From: Baffinella frigidus
Taxonomy: Eukaryota; Cryptophyceae; Cryptomonadales; Baffinellaceae
Assembly (NCBI GenBank): GCA_026770585.1
Contig: MU647129.1
Span: 3,621 to 24,976, forward strand
DNA length: 21,356 nt
Direction: 5' to 3'
Of this stretch, positions 7,430 to 13,520 are shown in pieces. The first letter of the stretch is position 1. Each line of letters begins with the position of its first letter. The translations under genes and the position numbers were made by a program. The notes under the pieces are model-generated. The model ran no database searches. It was not told the origin of the DNA and worked only from the letters and a program-made list of their open reading frames with translations.

Positions 7430-7528
7430 GGGGGGTGGGGAGGAGTGCGGCGGGGATGCAGGGGGCGTGGATGAGGCGAGGAGTTGGTCCTCCTTCATGT
7501 CGACGCGTCGCCGCATTTGGTGGATCTC
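7430..7528 (-). CDS. Exon X15, copy 1 (long tail)
   Basis: Acceptor CAACCCCAG, then 99 nt to CCC|GTAAGCCCC, phase 0 at both ends. It encodes EIHQMRRRVDMKEDQLLASS and a Pro/Ser tail (TPPASPPHSSPPP). The first 22 codons align with the other X15 copies; the usual ACT|GTATCAG donor is lost and an excellent GTAAGC donor further on takes over. It is the most downstream copy of the array. Confidence 0.55.
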
Positions 7529-7578
7529 CTGGGGTTGGGGTTGAGGGGTTGAGCGTTGGGTTTTGGGGCATCTGATAC

Positions 7579-7650
7579 AGTCCCGGGCGTGGCTGAGGCG
7601 AGGAGTTGGTCCTCTTCCGCGTCGACTTGCCGCCGTAGCTTGTGGATTTC
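7579..7650 (-). CDS. Exon X15, copy 2
   Basis: 72 nt, phase 0 at both ends, between GAACGCAG and GGGACT|GTATCAG. It encodes EIHKLRRQVDAEEDQ then LLASATPGT: a charged amphipathic helix with a Pro-Gly end. The intron to copy 1 is 50 nt, that to copy 3 is 66 nt. Confidence 0.6.
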
Positions 7651-7716
7651 CTGCGTTCGATGTTTAGTGGTTTAGTGGTTGAGGGGTTTAGGGGTCGAGT
7701 GTATGGTGTCTGATAC

Positions 7717-7788
7717 AGTCCCGGGGGTGGCTGAAGCGAGGAGTTGGTCTTCTTCCGCGTCGACCTGCCGCCGTAGCTTGTGGATTTC
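7717..7788 (-). CDS. Exon X15, copy 3
   Basis: 72 nt, same splice words as copy 2, same protein (EIHKLRRQVDAEEDQ, LLASATPGT), with a few silent differences such as GAG/GAA and GCC/GCT. Silent divergence between copies 2 and 3 is the clearest sign of coding constraint in the array. Confidence 0.6.
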
Positions 7789-7846
7789 CTGCGTTCGATG
7801 TTTAGTGGTTTGGGGGTTGAGGGTTGGAGTTCAGGGTATCTGATAC

Positions 7847-7918
7847 AGTCAAGGGGGTGGATGAGGCGAGGAGTTGGTCTTCCTCCAAATCGACGCGCCG
7901 TCGCAGTTGGTGGATTTC
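7847..7918 (-). CDS. Exon X15, copy 4
   Basis: 72 nt encoding EIHQLRRRVDLEEDQ then LLASSTPLT, with acceptor GAACGCAG and donor ACT|GTATCAG. Confidence 0.6.
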
Positions 7919-7984
7919 CTGCGTTCGGGGTTTAGTGGTTTAGTGGTTGAGGGGTCTAGGGGTCGGGTGTAGGGTGTCTGATAC

Positions 7985-8102
7985 AGTCCCGGGGGTGGAT
8001 GAAGTGACAAGTTCTGTCGATGGGTTCAGGGTACGATTTAGTAAAGTCACTTTCTTGTGGAGTTGGTCTTCCTGCATATCGACCCGCCACCGCACGGATC
8101 TC
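7985..8102 (-). pseudogene. Exon X15, copy 5, disrupted by insertion
   Basis: It keeps acceptor AATTCAG, the RVDMQEDQL core and the ACT|GTATCAG donor, but two bases are missing near the start and about 50 bp replace the LLA codons. The total of 118 nt is not a multiple of three. The inserted stretch (about 7997-8055) is the reverse complement of sequence near 8650-8705, so it came from, or gave rise to, that neighbouring locus. Confidence 0.5.
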
Positions 8103-8152
8103 CTGAATTCGGGATTGAGGGGTTGAGGGTTGGGGTTTGGGGCATCTGATAC

Positions 8153-8224
8153 AGTCCCGGGGGTGGATGAAGCGAGGAGTTGGTCTTCCTCCAAATCGAC
8201 GCGCCGCCGCAGTTGGTGGATTTC
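8153..8224 (-). CDS. Exon X15, copy 6
   Basis: 72 nt, phase 0 at both ends, between GCGCTCCAG and ACT|GTATCAG. It encodes EIHQLRRRVDLEEDQ then LLASSTPGT. I use it as the reference copy of the family. Confidence 0.6.
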
Positions 8225-8282
8225 CTGGAGCGCGAAAGAGCGAGTGACGATATTGATAGAGATTGGAGTCGTGCAGCTGAGC

Positions 8283-8344
8283 GTGGATGAGGCGAGGAGT
8301 TGGTCTTCCTCCATATCGACGCGTCGTCGCAGTTAGTGGATCTC
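8283..8344 (-). pseudogene. Exon X15, copy 7, stop codon
   Basis: Acceptor AAACGCAG is intact, but the fourth codon is TAA where the other copies have CAA or AAG (GAGATCCACTAACTGCG), and no GT follows the LLASSTL codons. Downstream of the stop the frame is open all the way into copy 6. It is broken unless skipped. Confidence 0.55.
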
Positions 8345-8857
8345 CTGCGTTTGGGGTTTAGGGTTGTAGGGTTTAGGGGTTTAGGGGTGGGGTTTAGGTT
8401 ACTTAATACATTTCATCATATAGGGTTGCGGGCGAAAGAGCGATTGACTTACTGATAGAGACTTTACTGAGAGAGGTTGACTTTGCTGAGAGAGAATGAC
8501 TTTACTGAGAGAGATTCACTTCACTGAGCGAAATTGACTTGACTGGAATCGTGCTGCTGAGCCGGGAGATTTCAGGGAGATTTCAGTAAAGCCACCCGAG
8601 AGTGACTTGAAGTTACAAGAAAGGGACTTGAGAAGTCACAAGAAAGTGACTTGAAAAGTCACAGGAAAGTGACTTTACTAAATCGTACCCTAAACCCATC
8701 GACAGAACTTGTTACCCGAACTTCGAGGGACACGTTATCTCCTAAACCCTCAACCCTGAACAACCCTGAACCCTAAACCCTGAACCCCAATTCTCGAACC
8801 CTAACCCCCATCTTTACCCTCAACCTGAACCCCACACCCTACACCCTAAGCCCAAAC
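8345..8857. repeat. GACTTTACTGAGAGA and AAGTGACTTGA short tandem repeats
   Basis: 8450-8545 holds about five imperfect copies of a 22-25 bp unit with GACTTTACTGAGAGAG. 8585-8680 holds units of AAGTCACAAGAAAGTGACTTG. 8650-8705 is the inverted partner of the insertion in X15 copy 5. From 8738 the filler is CCCTAAA/CCCTGAA on the given strand, a change of repeat orientation. No exon is seen. Confidence 0.6.
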
Positions 8858-8910
8858 ATCGAGGGTAGAGGTGTCTCCGAGAGTTGAGCAGTCTGAAGCG
8901 GCGGCAGCTC
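8858..8910 (-). pseudogene. Exon X14, copy 1 (5' truncated)
   Basis: It keeps AAAASDCSTLGDTSTLD and a possible donor GAT|GTTTGG but lacks the ALEAGAFQEARK start. A GAG just upstream could serve as acceptor. Confidence 0.4.
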
Positions 8911-8954
8911 TCCTCACCCCTAACCCCTAACCTCCGAATAACCCTAAACCTTGA

Positions 8955-9090
8955 AACCCTAAACCCTGAACAACCCTGAACAGCCCTGAACAGCACTGAA
9001 CAACGCTGAACAACGCTGAACAGCCCTGAACAACGCTGAACAGCCCTGAACAACGCTGAACAGCCCTGAACAACGCTGAACAGCTCTGCA
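8955..9090 (+). repeat. CTGAACAACG / CTGAACAGCC tandem repeat
   Basis: About ten units of a 12-bp word family (CCTGAACAACGC, CCTGAACAGCCC) that look derived from CCCTGAA filler. Non-coding. Confidence 0.8.
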
Positions 9091-9114
9091 CAACCCTACA
9101 CCCTAAGTCCGAAC

Positions 9115-9170
9115 CTCGAGGGTGGAGGTGTCTCCGAGGGTTGAGCAGTCTGAAGCGGCAGCCGCCAACC
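9115..9170 (-). pseudogene. Exon X14, copy 2 (5' truncated)
   Basis: LAAAASDCSTLGDTSTLE then GTTCGG. A CTTTAG-like acceptor comes from the telomere-like filler itself (TTTAG|GGTTGG). The N-terminal half of the exon is missing. Confidence 0.4.
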
Positions 9171-9299
9171 CTAAAACCCCCTAAACCCTAAACCCCCCTA
9201 AACCCTAAACCCGATCCCTACCGAACCCTACTTCCTAATCCTAAACCCAACCCCAACCGAACACGTCGAAACCCTGAAACCTAAACCCTACGCGTGAAC

Positions 9300-9392
9300 C
9301 TCGAGGGTAGAGGTGTCTCCGAGAGTTGAGCAGTCTGACGCGGCTGCCGCCAGGGCTTTCCTTGCCTCCTGAAAAGCGCCTGCCTCTAACGC
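9300..9392 (-). CDS. Exon X14, copy 3 (complete)
   Basis: Acceptor CCCAACGCAG, 93 nt, donor CTCGAG|GTTCACG, phase 0 at both ends. It encodes ALEAGAFQEARKALAAAASD followed by CSTLGDTSTLE. An Ala-rich helix is followed by a Ser/Thr segment. Copy 4 preserves the same frame with silent changes (GCG/GCA, TTA/CTG, GGC/GGG), which argues for coding. Confidence 0.6.
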
Positions 9393-9429
9393 CTGCGTTG
9401 GGGTGTGGGGTTTCGGGTTCAGGATTTGG

Positions 9430-9570
9430 GGTTAAGGCTACATGATGCAGGGATTAATTCAGGTGTAGGGATGTAGGGATTGATTCAGGTGTAGGGATGT
9501 AGGGATTGATTCAGGTGTAGGGATGCAGGGATTAATTCAGGTGTAGGGATGCAGGGATTAATTCAGGTGG
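9430..9570 (+). repeat. 26-bp tandem repeat (ATTCAGGTGTAGGGATGTAG)
   Basis: About 4.5 copies of a 26-bp unit combining TGTAGGG with GGGATTGATTCAGG. It is intron filler between X14 copies 3 and 4. Confidence 0.8.
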
Positions 9571-9575
9571 AGGGT

Positions 9576-9659
9576 TCAGGTGTCTCCGAGGGTTGAGCAG
9601 TCTGATGCGGCAGCCGCGAGAGCTTTCCGGGCTTCCTGGAAGGCCCCTGCTTCCAGTGC
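9576..9659 (-). pseudogene. Exon X14, copy 4 (runs into TGA)
   Basis: Acceptor CCCCTCAG and a clean frame ALEAGAFQEARKALAAAASD, CSTLGDT, then TGA at the position where copy 3 continues with TCTACC. No GT donor is seen before the stop. It is either a decayed copy or a cassette that would end the protein early. Confidence 0.45.
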
Positions 9660-9886
9660 CTGAGGGGGGGGTTAGCGGTTAGGGTTTACGGTAAAAACGT
9701 GTTCAGGTTTCGGGCTTAGGATTCAGGGTTTCGGGGTTAGAGTCTTGGGGTTTCGGGTTTCGGGTTTCGAGTTGCAGTCTTCGGGTTTGAGTTTTTGGGG
9801 TGCTGGGTTTCGGGTTTCGGGTTTCGGGTTTCGGGTTTCGGGTTTCAAGTTTCGGGATTCGGGATTCGGGGTTTTGGGTTTCTGAC
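9660..9886 (+). repeat. TTTCGGG heptamers
   Basis: Mostly TTTCGGG units (9745-9865), with GGGATTC variants near the end. Open frames here (GFRVSGFGF, and TRNPKPE on the other strand) are repeat translations. No exon is seen. Confidence 0.8.
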
Positions 9887-9956
9887 CCCCTGGGCCTCCT
9901 CCAGCGCTCCCGCGACCGCTCTCTGCTTCTCTTGCCGCTCCACCCCCCGCTCCACC
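9887..9956 (-). CDS. Exon X13, copy 1
   Basis: Acceptor AACCTGGCAG, 70 nt, donor CAGGGG|GTCAGAAA. It takes two nucleotides from the preceding exon and ends in phase 0. It encodes VERGVERQEKQRAVAGALEE then AQG, a typical coiled-coil helix. Joined to X12 at 10992-11044, whose exon leaves CG, the junction codon is CGG (Arg) and the frame is continuous. Confidence 0.55.
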
Positions 9957-10137
9957 CTGCCAGGTTACGAGACACACGCAAATCTTCAGGCTCACCGAAC
10001 AGGTTATGCGCCTCGAAGTTATGAGCCTCGAAGTTATGAGCCTCGGAGAAAAGTTGTGAGCCTCGACGGAAAATTGGTACAGGACTTGGAGCCATTTCCC
10101 GGTGTTGTCAGAGGGTTTGTGCCAGAAAGACACGAGG
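9957..10137. other. Intron-like spacer with GTTATGAGCCTCG repeats
   Basis: Four copies of AGTTATGAGCCTCG or near variants lie at 10005-10065, with more near 10212 and 10255. The word GTTATGAGCC also follows the exon at 16517-16648 on the minus strand and recurs near 11795, 11865 and 12050 on the given strand, so it is a dispersed short repeat. No gene is seen. Confidence 0.4.
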
Positions 10138-10197
10138 CAAGTAGCGGTTTGCCGGGGCATGCTTTTCGTCCCACTCCACCCCCCGCTCCACTCTGTC
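10138..10197 (-). pseudogene. Exon X13, copy 2 (diverged)
   Basis: Acceptor CCTGACAG followed by VERGVEWDEKHAPANRYLPR: the first half matches copy 1, the second half is unrelated and shared with copy 3. No clear donor. It lies in a tandem duplication of about 215 bp (10077-10290 and 10291-10435) that also duplicates GGACTTGGAGCCATTTCC and TGTGCCAGAAAG. Confidence 0.4.
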
Positions 10198-10369
10198 AGG
10201 TTACGAGGCAAGTTATCGTAGGTTACGAGCCTCGAACATTGGGAAGATTAGCACGGGACGTTATGAGCCTCGAGCACGAAGAAAATTAGTGTGGGACTTG
10301 GAGCCATTTCCTGGGGTTGTCAGAGGTGTTGTGCCAGAAAGGTGTTGTAAGAGGTGTTGTGCCAGAAAG

Positions 10370-10434
10370 GCAACTAGCGGTTGGCCGGGGCATGCTTCTT
10401 CACATCCCGCTCCCAGCCCCACTCCACCCTGCCA
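10370..10434 (-). pseudogene. Exon X13, copy 3 (stop)
   Basis: Acceptor AACCTGGCAG, then VEWGWERDVKKHAPANR and a TAG stop. It shares the KHAPANR stretch with copy 2. Confidence 0.4.
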
Positions 10435-10765
10435 GGTTTGGGGTTTGGGGTTTGGGGTTTGGGGTTTGGGGTTTGGGGTTTGGGGTTTGGGGTTTTGGGG
10501 TTTAGAGTTTAGAGTTTAGGGTTTAGCGCAGTCCAGGTGTAAGGACCAGGGTTTCGTGTTTAAAGGTTAGGGATCAAAGATCAGCTGTAGGGGAGGGAGT
10601 AGGGGTTCAGGGCGTGGGGGTTCTGATTTCGGGTTTAGAGTTCTAGGGTTTCCGGTTCAGAGTTTGAGGTTTCGGATTTCGGGTGTCAAGTTTCGGATTT
10701 CGGGGGTTTGCGGTTCAGGGTTTCAAGGTTCGGATTTCGGGTTCCAAGTTTCGGAGTTTTGGGGT
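10435..10765 (+). repeat. TTTGGGG then mixed TTTCGGG / TTTAGAG filler
   Basis: 10436-10500 is a clean TTTGGGG array. The rest is degenerate heptamer filler with TTTCGGA and GGGTTCA words. No exon is seen. Confidence 0.75.
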
Positions 10766-10777
10766 TCAAGGCCGCAC

Positions 10778-10803
10778 CGCGCCATCTCCGCATCGAGCGC
10801 CAA
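10778..10803 (-). pseudogene. Exon X12, copy 1 (truncated at a G/C palindrome)
   Basis: LALDAEM and the GCGCG|GTGCGG donor match copy 2, but the upstream part is replaced by an uninterrupted C11/G10 palindrome at 10804-10824, leaving no acceptor. Confidence 0.45.
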
Positions 10804-10824
10804 CCCCCCCCCCCGGGGGGGGGG

Positions 10825-10991
10825 TTATTTACAAAGGGATTTGCGAGATGGGCCGACTTTCCGTTGCCTTATCCGTAGGAACCCCCGTATGTCCCTACGT
10901 GTTGCCTACCGTAGGGTCCTAGGTCTTATCACTTCGGGGTTATTCAAAATCCCTTCGCAGTCCGCTGTGTGGGTGGGGTTCAGGGCGGCAC
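10825..10991. other. Unique spacer with CTACCGTAGG words
   Basis: Unique sequence holding CCGTAGGAACC, CCCTACGTG and CCTACCGTAGGG. Related words occur at 5550-5577, 11536-11565 and 19429-19440. No gene is seen. Confidence 0.35.
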
Positions 10992-11044
10992 CGCGCCATC
11001 TCTGCATCCAGCGCCAACATCACCTCCTCCCCCGGCGCGCCCGC
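10992..11044 (-). CDS. Exon X12, copy 2 (complete)
   Basis: Acceptor GAAGTGCAG, 53 nt, donor GATGGCGCG|GTGCCG. It starts in phase 0 and leaves CG. It encodes AGAPGEEVMLALDAEMA plus part of an Arg codon. The donor position GCG|GTGC is identical in the truncated copy. Start phase suits X11 (ends phase 0) and end phase suits X13. Confidence 0.5.
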
Positions 11045-11099
11045 CTGCACTTCGGGTTTCGGGGTTAGCGGTTGGGGGCACTTCGGGTTTCAGATTGAG

Positions 11100-11150
11100 C
11101 GGTTGGGGTTTGGGGTTTGGGGTTTGGGGTTTGGGGTTTGGGGTTTGGGG
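11100..11150 (+). repeat. TTTGGGG heptamers
   Basis: Seven clean units; the filler then turns to TTTCGGG up to about 11240. Confidence 0.85.
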
Positions 11151-11252
11151 TTTCAGGGATTCGGGTTTCGGGGCGGCGGGTTTCGGGTGCAGTGTTTCGG
11201 GGTTGGGTTTTCGGGTTTCGGGTTTCGGGGTTAGGAGTTATGGGACGCGCGC

Positions 11253-11297
11253 CTGTTCCGCGAGGTTTCTCGCGTCGACCAGAAGCATGCTCGAAAT
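11253..11297 (-). CDS. Exon X11, copy 1 (3' half)
   Basis: Acceptor CGCGAG, 45 nt, ending CAG|GCGCGC with a possible GC donor. It encodes ISSMLLVDARNLAEQ in phase 0. It lacks the AGLAAGRRAG start of the fuller copy at 11623-11716. Confidence 0.4.
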
Positions 11298-11336
11298 CTC
11301 GCGGTTTCGGGTTTCGGGTTCAGGGTTGGAAATCGC

Positions 11337-11380
11337 CTGGTATGCGAGAACTCTTGCGTCTTACAAGAGCGTACGCGCGG
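11337..11380 (-). pseudogene. Exon X11, copy 2 (stop or alternative donor)
   Basis: Contains TACGCTCTTGTAAGACGC: in the family frame this is a TAA stop, or else a good GT donor (CTT|GTAAGA). It ends CAG|GCGATT, like its neighbours. Confidence 0.4.
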
Positions 11381-11427
11381 TTTCGGGTTTCGCATTTCTG
11401 CTTCTGTTTTCGGGGTTGGGGAAGTGC

Positions 11428-11511
11428 CTGTTCCGCAAGAACCCTCGCGTCTTACAAGAGCGTTGATGCGTGCGCGAAATCCCGCGCCGCTCCCGCCCGC
11501 CGCGAGCCGCG
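11428..11511 (-). pseudogene. Exon X11, copy 3 (deletion plus stop or alternative donor)
   Basis: An 8-bp deletion in the GCGGGGCGGCGG stretch relative to copy 4 shifts the frame. The same CTCTT|GTAAGACGC appears as in copy 2. It ends CAG|GCACTT. I see no CAG acceptor. The DFAHAST core is intact. Confidence 0.4.
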
Positions 11512-11622
11512 CAGGCGTAGGGGCCCTAGGAAGGTCCTACCGCCTACCGTAGTCAATACCGTAGGCTCAACTACCCGGAATTTAGGCCGTTACCGTATTA
11601 GTGTGGTGAGGGGGAAGCGTGC
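11512..11622. other. Spacer with inverted copy of a 5.5-kb-region word
   Basis: 11536-11580 (CCTACCGTAGTCAATACCGT and flanks) is the reverse complement of 5540-5577, an isolated shared dispersed repeat. Otherwise unremarkable. Confidence 0.45.
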
Positions 11623-11716
11623 CTGTTCCGCAAGAAGCCTCGCGTCTTGCAGGAGCGTTGATGCGTGCGCGAAATCCCGCGCCGCTCCCGCCCGCCGCCC
11701 CGCCGCGAGCCCGGCC
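11623..11716 (-). CDS. Exon X11, copy 4 (complete)
   Basis: Acceptor CACACCAG, 94 nt, ending GCGGAACAG|GCACGC, so the donor would be GC, not GT. It takes two nucleotides from upstream and ends in phase 0. It encodes AGLAAGRRAGAARDF then AHASTLLQDARLLAEQ, an Ala/Arg helix. All four copies that reach this end keep CAG|GC while the following bases vary, which is what a functional GC donor would look like. A second possible donor, CCT|GCAAGA, is internal. Confidence 0.55.
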
Positions 11717-11921
11717 CTGGTGTGTGTTTCGGTTTCAGGGGTTGTAGGGTTCAGGGGCAGACGAGCGGAACAGGTTACGAGGCTGCCGCTAACGTTATGA
11801 GCCCCCCCTCCCGTACAACTGTTGCCTTAGTCTGAATGTCACATCAGGGAGGCGATCGGAACATGTTATGAGCCCCCCCCCGTGCGGCTGTTGACTTAAG
11901 TGTGAATGTCACGTGAGGTAC

Positions 11922-11973
11922 GTGCGAGAAATCCCGCGCCGCTCCCGCCCGCCGCCCCGCCGCGAGGCCGGCC
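11922..11973 (-). CDS. Exon X11, copy 5 (short form)
   Basis: Acceptor CAG|GGCCGGCCTC and 52 nt to TCGCAC|GTACCTC. It encodes AGLAAGRRAGAARDFSH, same start phase as copy 4. The second half (STLLQDARLLAEQ) is absent. Confidence 0.45.
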
Positions 11974-12100
11974 CTGGATTCGGTGTGGAGATTTCGGGGT
12001 TAGGGAATAGGGGCAGGGAGGCGAGGGTCTCAGGTTATGAGGCTGCCGCAAACGTTATGAGCCCCCCCCCGTGCGGCTGTTGACTTAGTGTGAATGTCAC

Positions 12101-12161
12101 TTGAGGGAGGTAAAAGAAATCTCGCGCCGCCCCCGCCCGTCGCCCCACCGCGAGGCCGGCC
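12101..12161 (-). CDS. Exon X11, copy 6 (short form)
   Basis: Acceptor CGCCAG and 61 nt to CCTCAA|GTGACATTC. It encodes AGLAVGRRAGAARDFFYLPQ. Copies 5 and 6 lie in a tandem duplication of about 190 bp that also repeats GTTATGAGCCCCCCC, GCGGCTGTTGACTTA and TGTGAATGTCAC. Confidence 0.45.
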
Positions 12162-12189
12162 CTGGCGTGGGGTTTGTGGGGTTTGGAGT

Positions 12190-12345
12190 TTTGGGGTTTG
12201 GGGTTTGGATTTGGATTTGGGTTTGGGGTTTGGGGTGTGGGGTGTGGGGTGTGGGGTGTGGGGTGTGGGGTGTGGGGTGTGGGGTGTGGGGTGTGGGGTT
12301 TGGGGTTTAGTGTTTAGTGTGCAGGGTCAAGAATTCAGTGTGCAG
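12190..12345 (+). repeat. GTGTGGG and TTTGGGG heptamers
   Basis: About nine GTGTGGG units (12235-12298) lie between TTTGGGG units; seven bases per unit throughout. Confidence 0.85.
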
Positions 12346-12397
12346 GGATAAGAGTCCAGGATCAAGAGTTGAGGGTAAGGAGGTGAGGGGTACACAC

Positions 12398-12417
12398 ATG
12401 GAGTCCGCTGCGAGTTG
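12398..12417 (-). pseudogene. X10 remnant (3' end only)
   Basis: QLAADSM codons with acceptor-like AAAG and donor CCAT|GTGTGTACC. The bulk of the exon is missing. The spacer to its right (12430-12490) duplicates 12655-12705. Confidence 0.35.
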
Positions 12418-12510
12418 CTTTACTATTATTAGTACGACCCGTAAGTGTAGTAACTCTCACTGACCACACCCACGGTGACGATTGAGGGGTAGGAGGTGAG
12501 TGGTACGCAC

Positions 12511-12606
12511 ATGGAGTCAGCAACGAGTTGCAGAATCCGGCGTTGCTCGCTCTCTCTCCTCTCCATCTCCCTCTCCACTCTCTCCCCCTCCTCGGCCGGT
12601 TTGGGG
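12511..12606 (-). CDS. Exon X10, copy 1
   Basis: Acceptor TTGCCGAG, 96 nt, donor GACTCCAT|GTGCGTACC. It takes two nucleotides and leaves two, as copy 2 does. Residues include PKPAEEGERVEREMER, RESEQRRI and LQLVADS. Strongly charged coiled coil. The shorter length compared with copy 2 comes from the Ala-rich first half being absent. Confidence 0.5.
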
Positions 12607-12642
12607 CTCGGCAATGAAACTTACCACACAACTGCTGTACTA

Positions 12643-12705
12643 TTACTACTACGATTCTTCAGTGTAGTAACTCTCACTGACCACACCCACGGTGACGATT
12701 GAGGG
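12643..12705. repeat. Conserved intron segment, duplicated at 12430-12490
   Basis: AGTGTAGTAACTCTCACTGA and CCACACCCACGGTGACGATT recur almost unchanged in both copies, and the minus-strand frame stays open in both (IVTVGVVSESYYT). It may be a recent duplication or an extension of exon X10. Confidence 0.55.
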
Positions 12706-12727
12706 TGAGGAGGTGAGGGGTACACAC

Positions 12728-12889
12728 ATGGAGTCAGCAACGAGCTGCAACACCCGGCGCTGCTCCTCCTCTCTCCGCGCCATCTCCCGCTCCCGCCTCT
12801 CGATCTCCTCCCCCTCCGCCCGTTCCTTCTCCGCGTGTGCCTGAGCCGCCGCCGCCTCTGCCCGCGCCGCCGCCTCTTCTTCCTCGGCC
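12728..12889 (-). CDS. Exon X10, copy 2 (complete, longest exon)
   Basis: Acceptor CCCAACGCAG equivalent (CAACGCAG|GGCCGAGG) and donor GACTCCAT|GTGTGTACC bound 162 nt. The frame takes two nucleotides and leaves AT, so that AT+G of X11 gives Met. It encodes AEEEEAAARAEAAAAQAHAE, KERAEGEEIERREREMARRE, EEQRRVLQLVADS: an uninterrupted charged coiled coil. Joining X9 (leaves AG) restores an Arg codon AGG. Reading is open well beyond the proposed donor (VPLTSSPSIVTVG), so an extended exon is possible. Confidence 0.6.
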
Positions 12890-12930
12890 CTGCGTTGGGC
12901 TTTGGAGTTTGGGGTTTCGGGTTTCGGGTG

Positions 12931-12932
<2 letters not shown>

Positions 12933-12975
<43 letters not shown>

Positions 12976-13020
12976 AGCGACTCTCTCCCCCTCTCTCTCT
13001 CCCTCTCTCGATCTCCTCCC
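12933..13020 (+). repeat. (TC)n microsatellite
   Basis: Almost pure CT dinucleotides, interrupted by TGTAAAGCGA at 12971-12980, which also occurs at 13233-13242 and in the X1 introns. Confidence 0.9.
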
Positions 13021-13097
13021 CCTCCGCCCGTTCCCTTTCCGCGTGTGCCTGAGCCGCCGCCGCCTCTGCCCGCGCCGCCGCCTCTTCTTCCTCGGCC
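12982..13097 (-). pseudogene. Exon X10, copy 3 (3' half replaced by GA repeat)
   Basis: Acceptor CAACGCAG and the same AEEEEAAARAEAAAAQAHAE, RERAEGEEIER start as copy 2, then the frame runs into the GA microsatellite (RERERER). The LQLVADS end is lost. Any GT (GAGA|GTCGC) gives the wrong phase. Confidence 0.5.
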
Positions 13098-13136
13098 CTG
13101 CGTTGGGGTTTGGAGTTTCGGGTTTCGGGTTTCGGG

Positions 13137-13138
<2 letters not shown>

Positions 13139-13173
<35 letters not shown>

Positions 13174-13191
13174 GTCTGTCTGTCTCTGTCG

Positions 13192-13231
<40 letters not shown>

Positions 13232-13242
13232 TTGTAAAGCGA
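13139..13242 (+). repeat. (TC)n and (TCTG)n microsatellite
   Basis: About 16 TC units are followed by about 15 TCTG units. Non-coding filler between X10 copies 3 and 4. Confidence 0.9.
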
Positions 13243-13254
13243 CCCCCCCCCCTC

Positions 13255-13329
13255 TCCATCTCCTCCCCTCCGCCCGTTCCCTTTCCGCTTGTGCCTCGGC
13301 CGCCGCCGCCGCCTCCGCTTCCCCGCGTG
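13255..13329 (-). pseudogene. Exon X10, copy 4 (frameshifted)
   Basis: AEAAAAAEAQAERERAEG aligns with the middle of copy 2, but one G is missing in the GGGGGAGGAG stretch, shifting the frame; the block then enters a G run. Confidence 0.45.
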
Positions 13330-13401
13330 CGGGTTTGGTGTTTGGTGTTTACAACCCCAACCCGGAGTCCCCTCCCCCGCGCCTTGAGGGAGGATGAGAA
13401 C

Positions 13402-13418
13402 CTGAGGCGGGCCTGATC
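13402..13418 (-). pseudogene. Exon X9, copy 1 (17 nt, next to hairpin)
   Basis: Only GATCAGGCCCGCCTCAG remains, followed by donor GTTCTC. The AG in front of it (CAATAG) is supplied by the end of the 54-bp hairpin element and its TA. Its phase does not suit the neighbours, so it is probably skipped. Confidence 0.4.
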
Positions 13419-13421
13419 CTA

Positions 13422-13475
13422 TTGTCAAGTTGTCAAACTTTCGGGAAACTTCCCGGGAGTTTGACAACTTGACAA
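13422..13475. mobile_element. 54-bp hairpin element with TA duplication
   Basis: Arms TTGTCAAGTTGTCAAACT and AGTTTGACAACTTGACAA are perfect complements of 18 bp, the centre (CGGGAAACTTCCCG) is itself inverted, and TA flanks both ends (13420-13421, 13476-13477). The first five bases, TTGTC, equal those of the 203-213 bp MITEs. It reads as a minimal foldback derivative using the same target. Confidence 0.7.
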
Positions 13476-13520
13476 TAGCCTTTTCGGTCTTGTGACCTGA
13501 GGTTGGGGGAGGTTCGTAAC

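Noticed and set aside
9795-11800. Plus-strand open frames rich in GFGVWGLGF and FRVSGFGF, up to 227 codons
   Set aside because: They read TTTGGGG/TTTCGGG filler and the antisense of exon families X11-X13; amino-acid pattern follows the repeat, not a protein family.
12735-13100. Assignment to a known long coiled-coil protein (myosin tail, kinesin, cilia protein)
   Set aside because: The Glu/Arg/Ala pattern is generic; no motor, nucleotide-binding or other diagnostic motif is visible in any exon.
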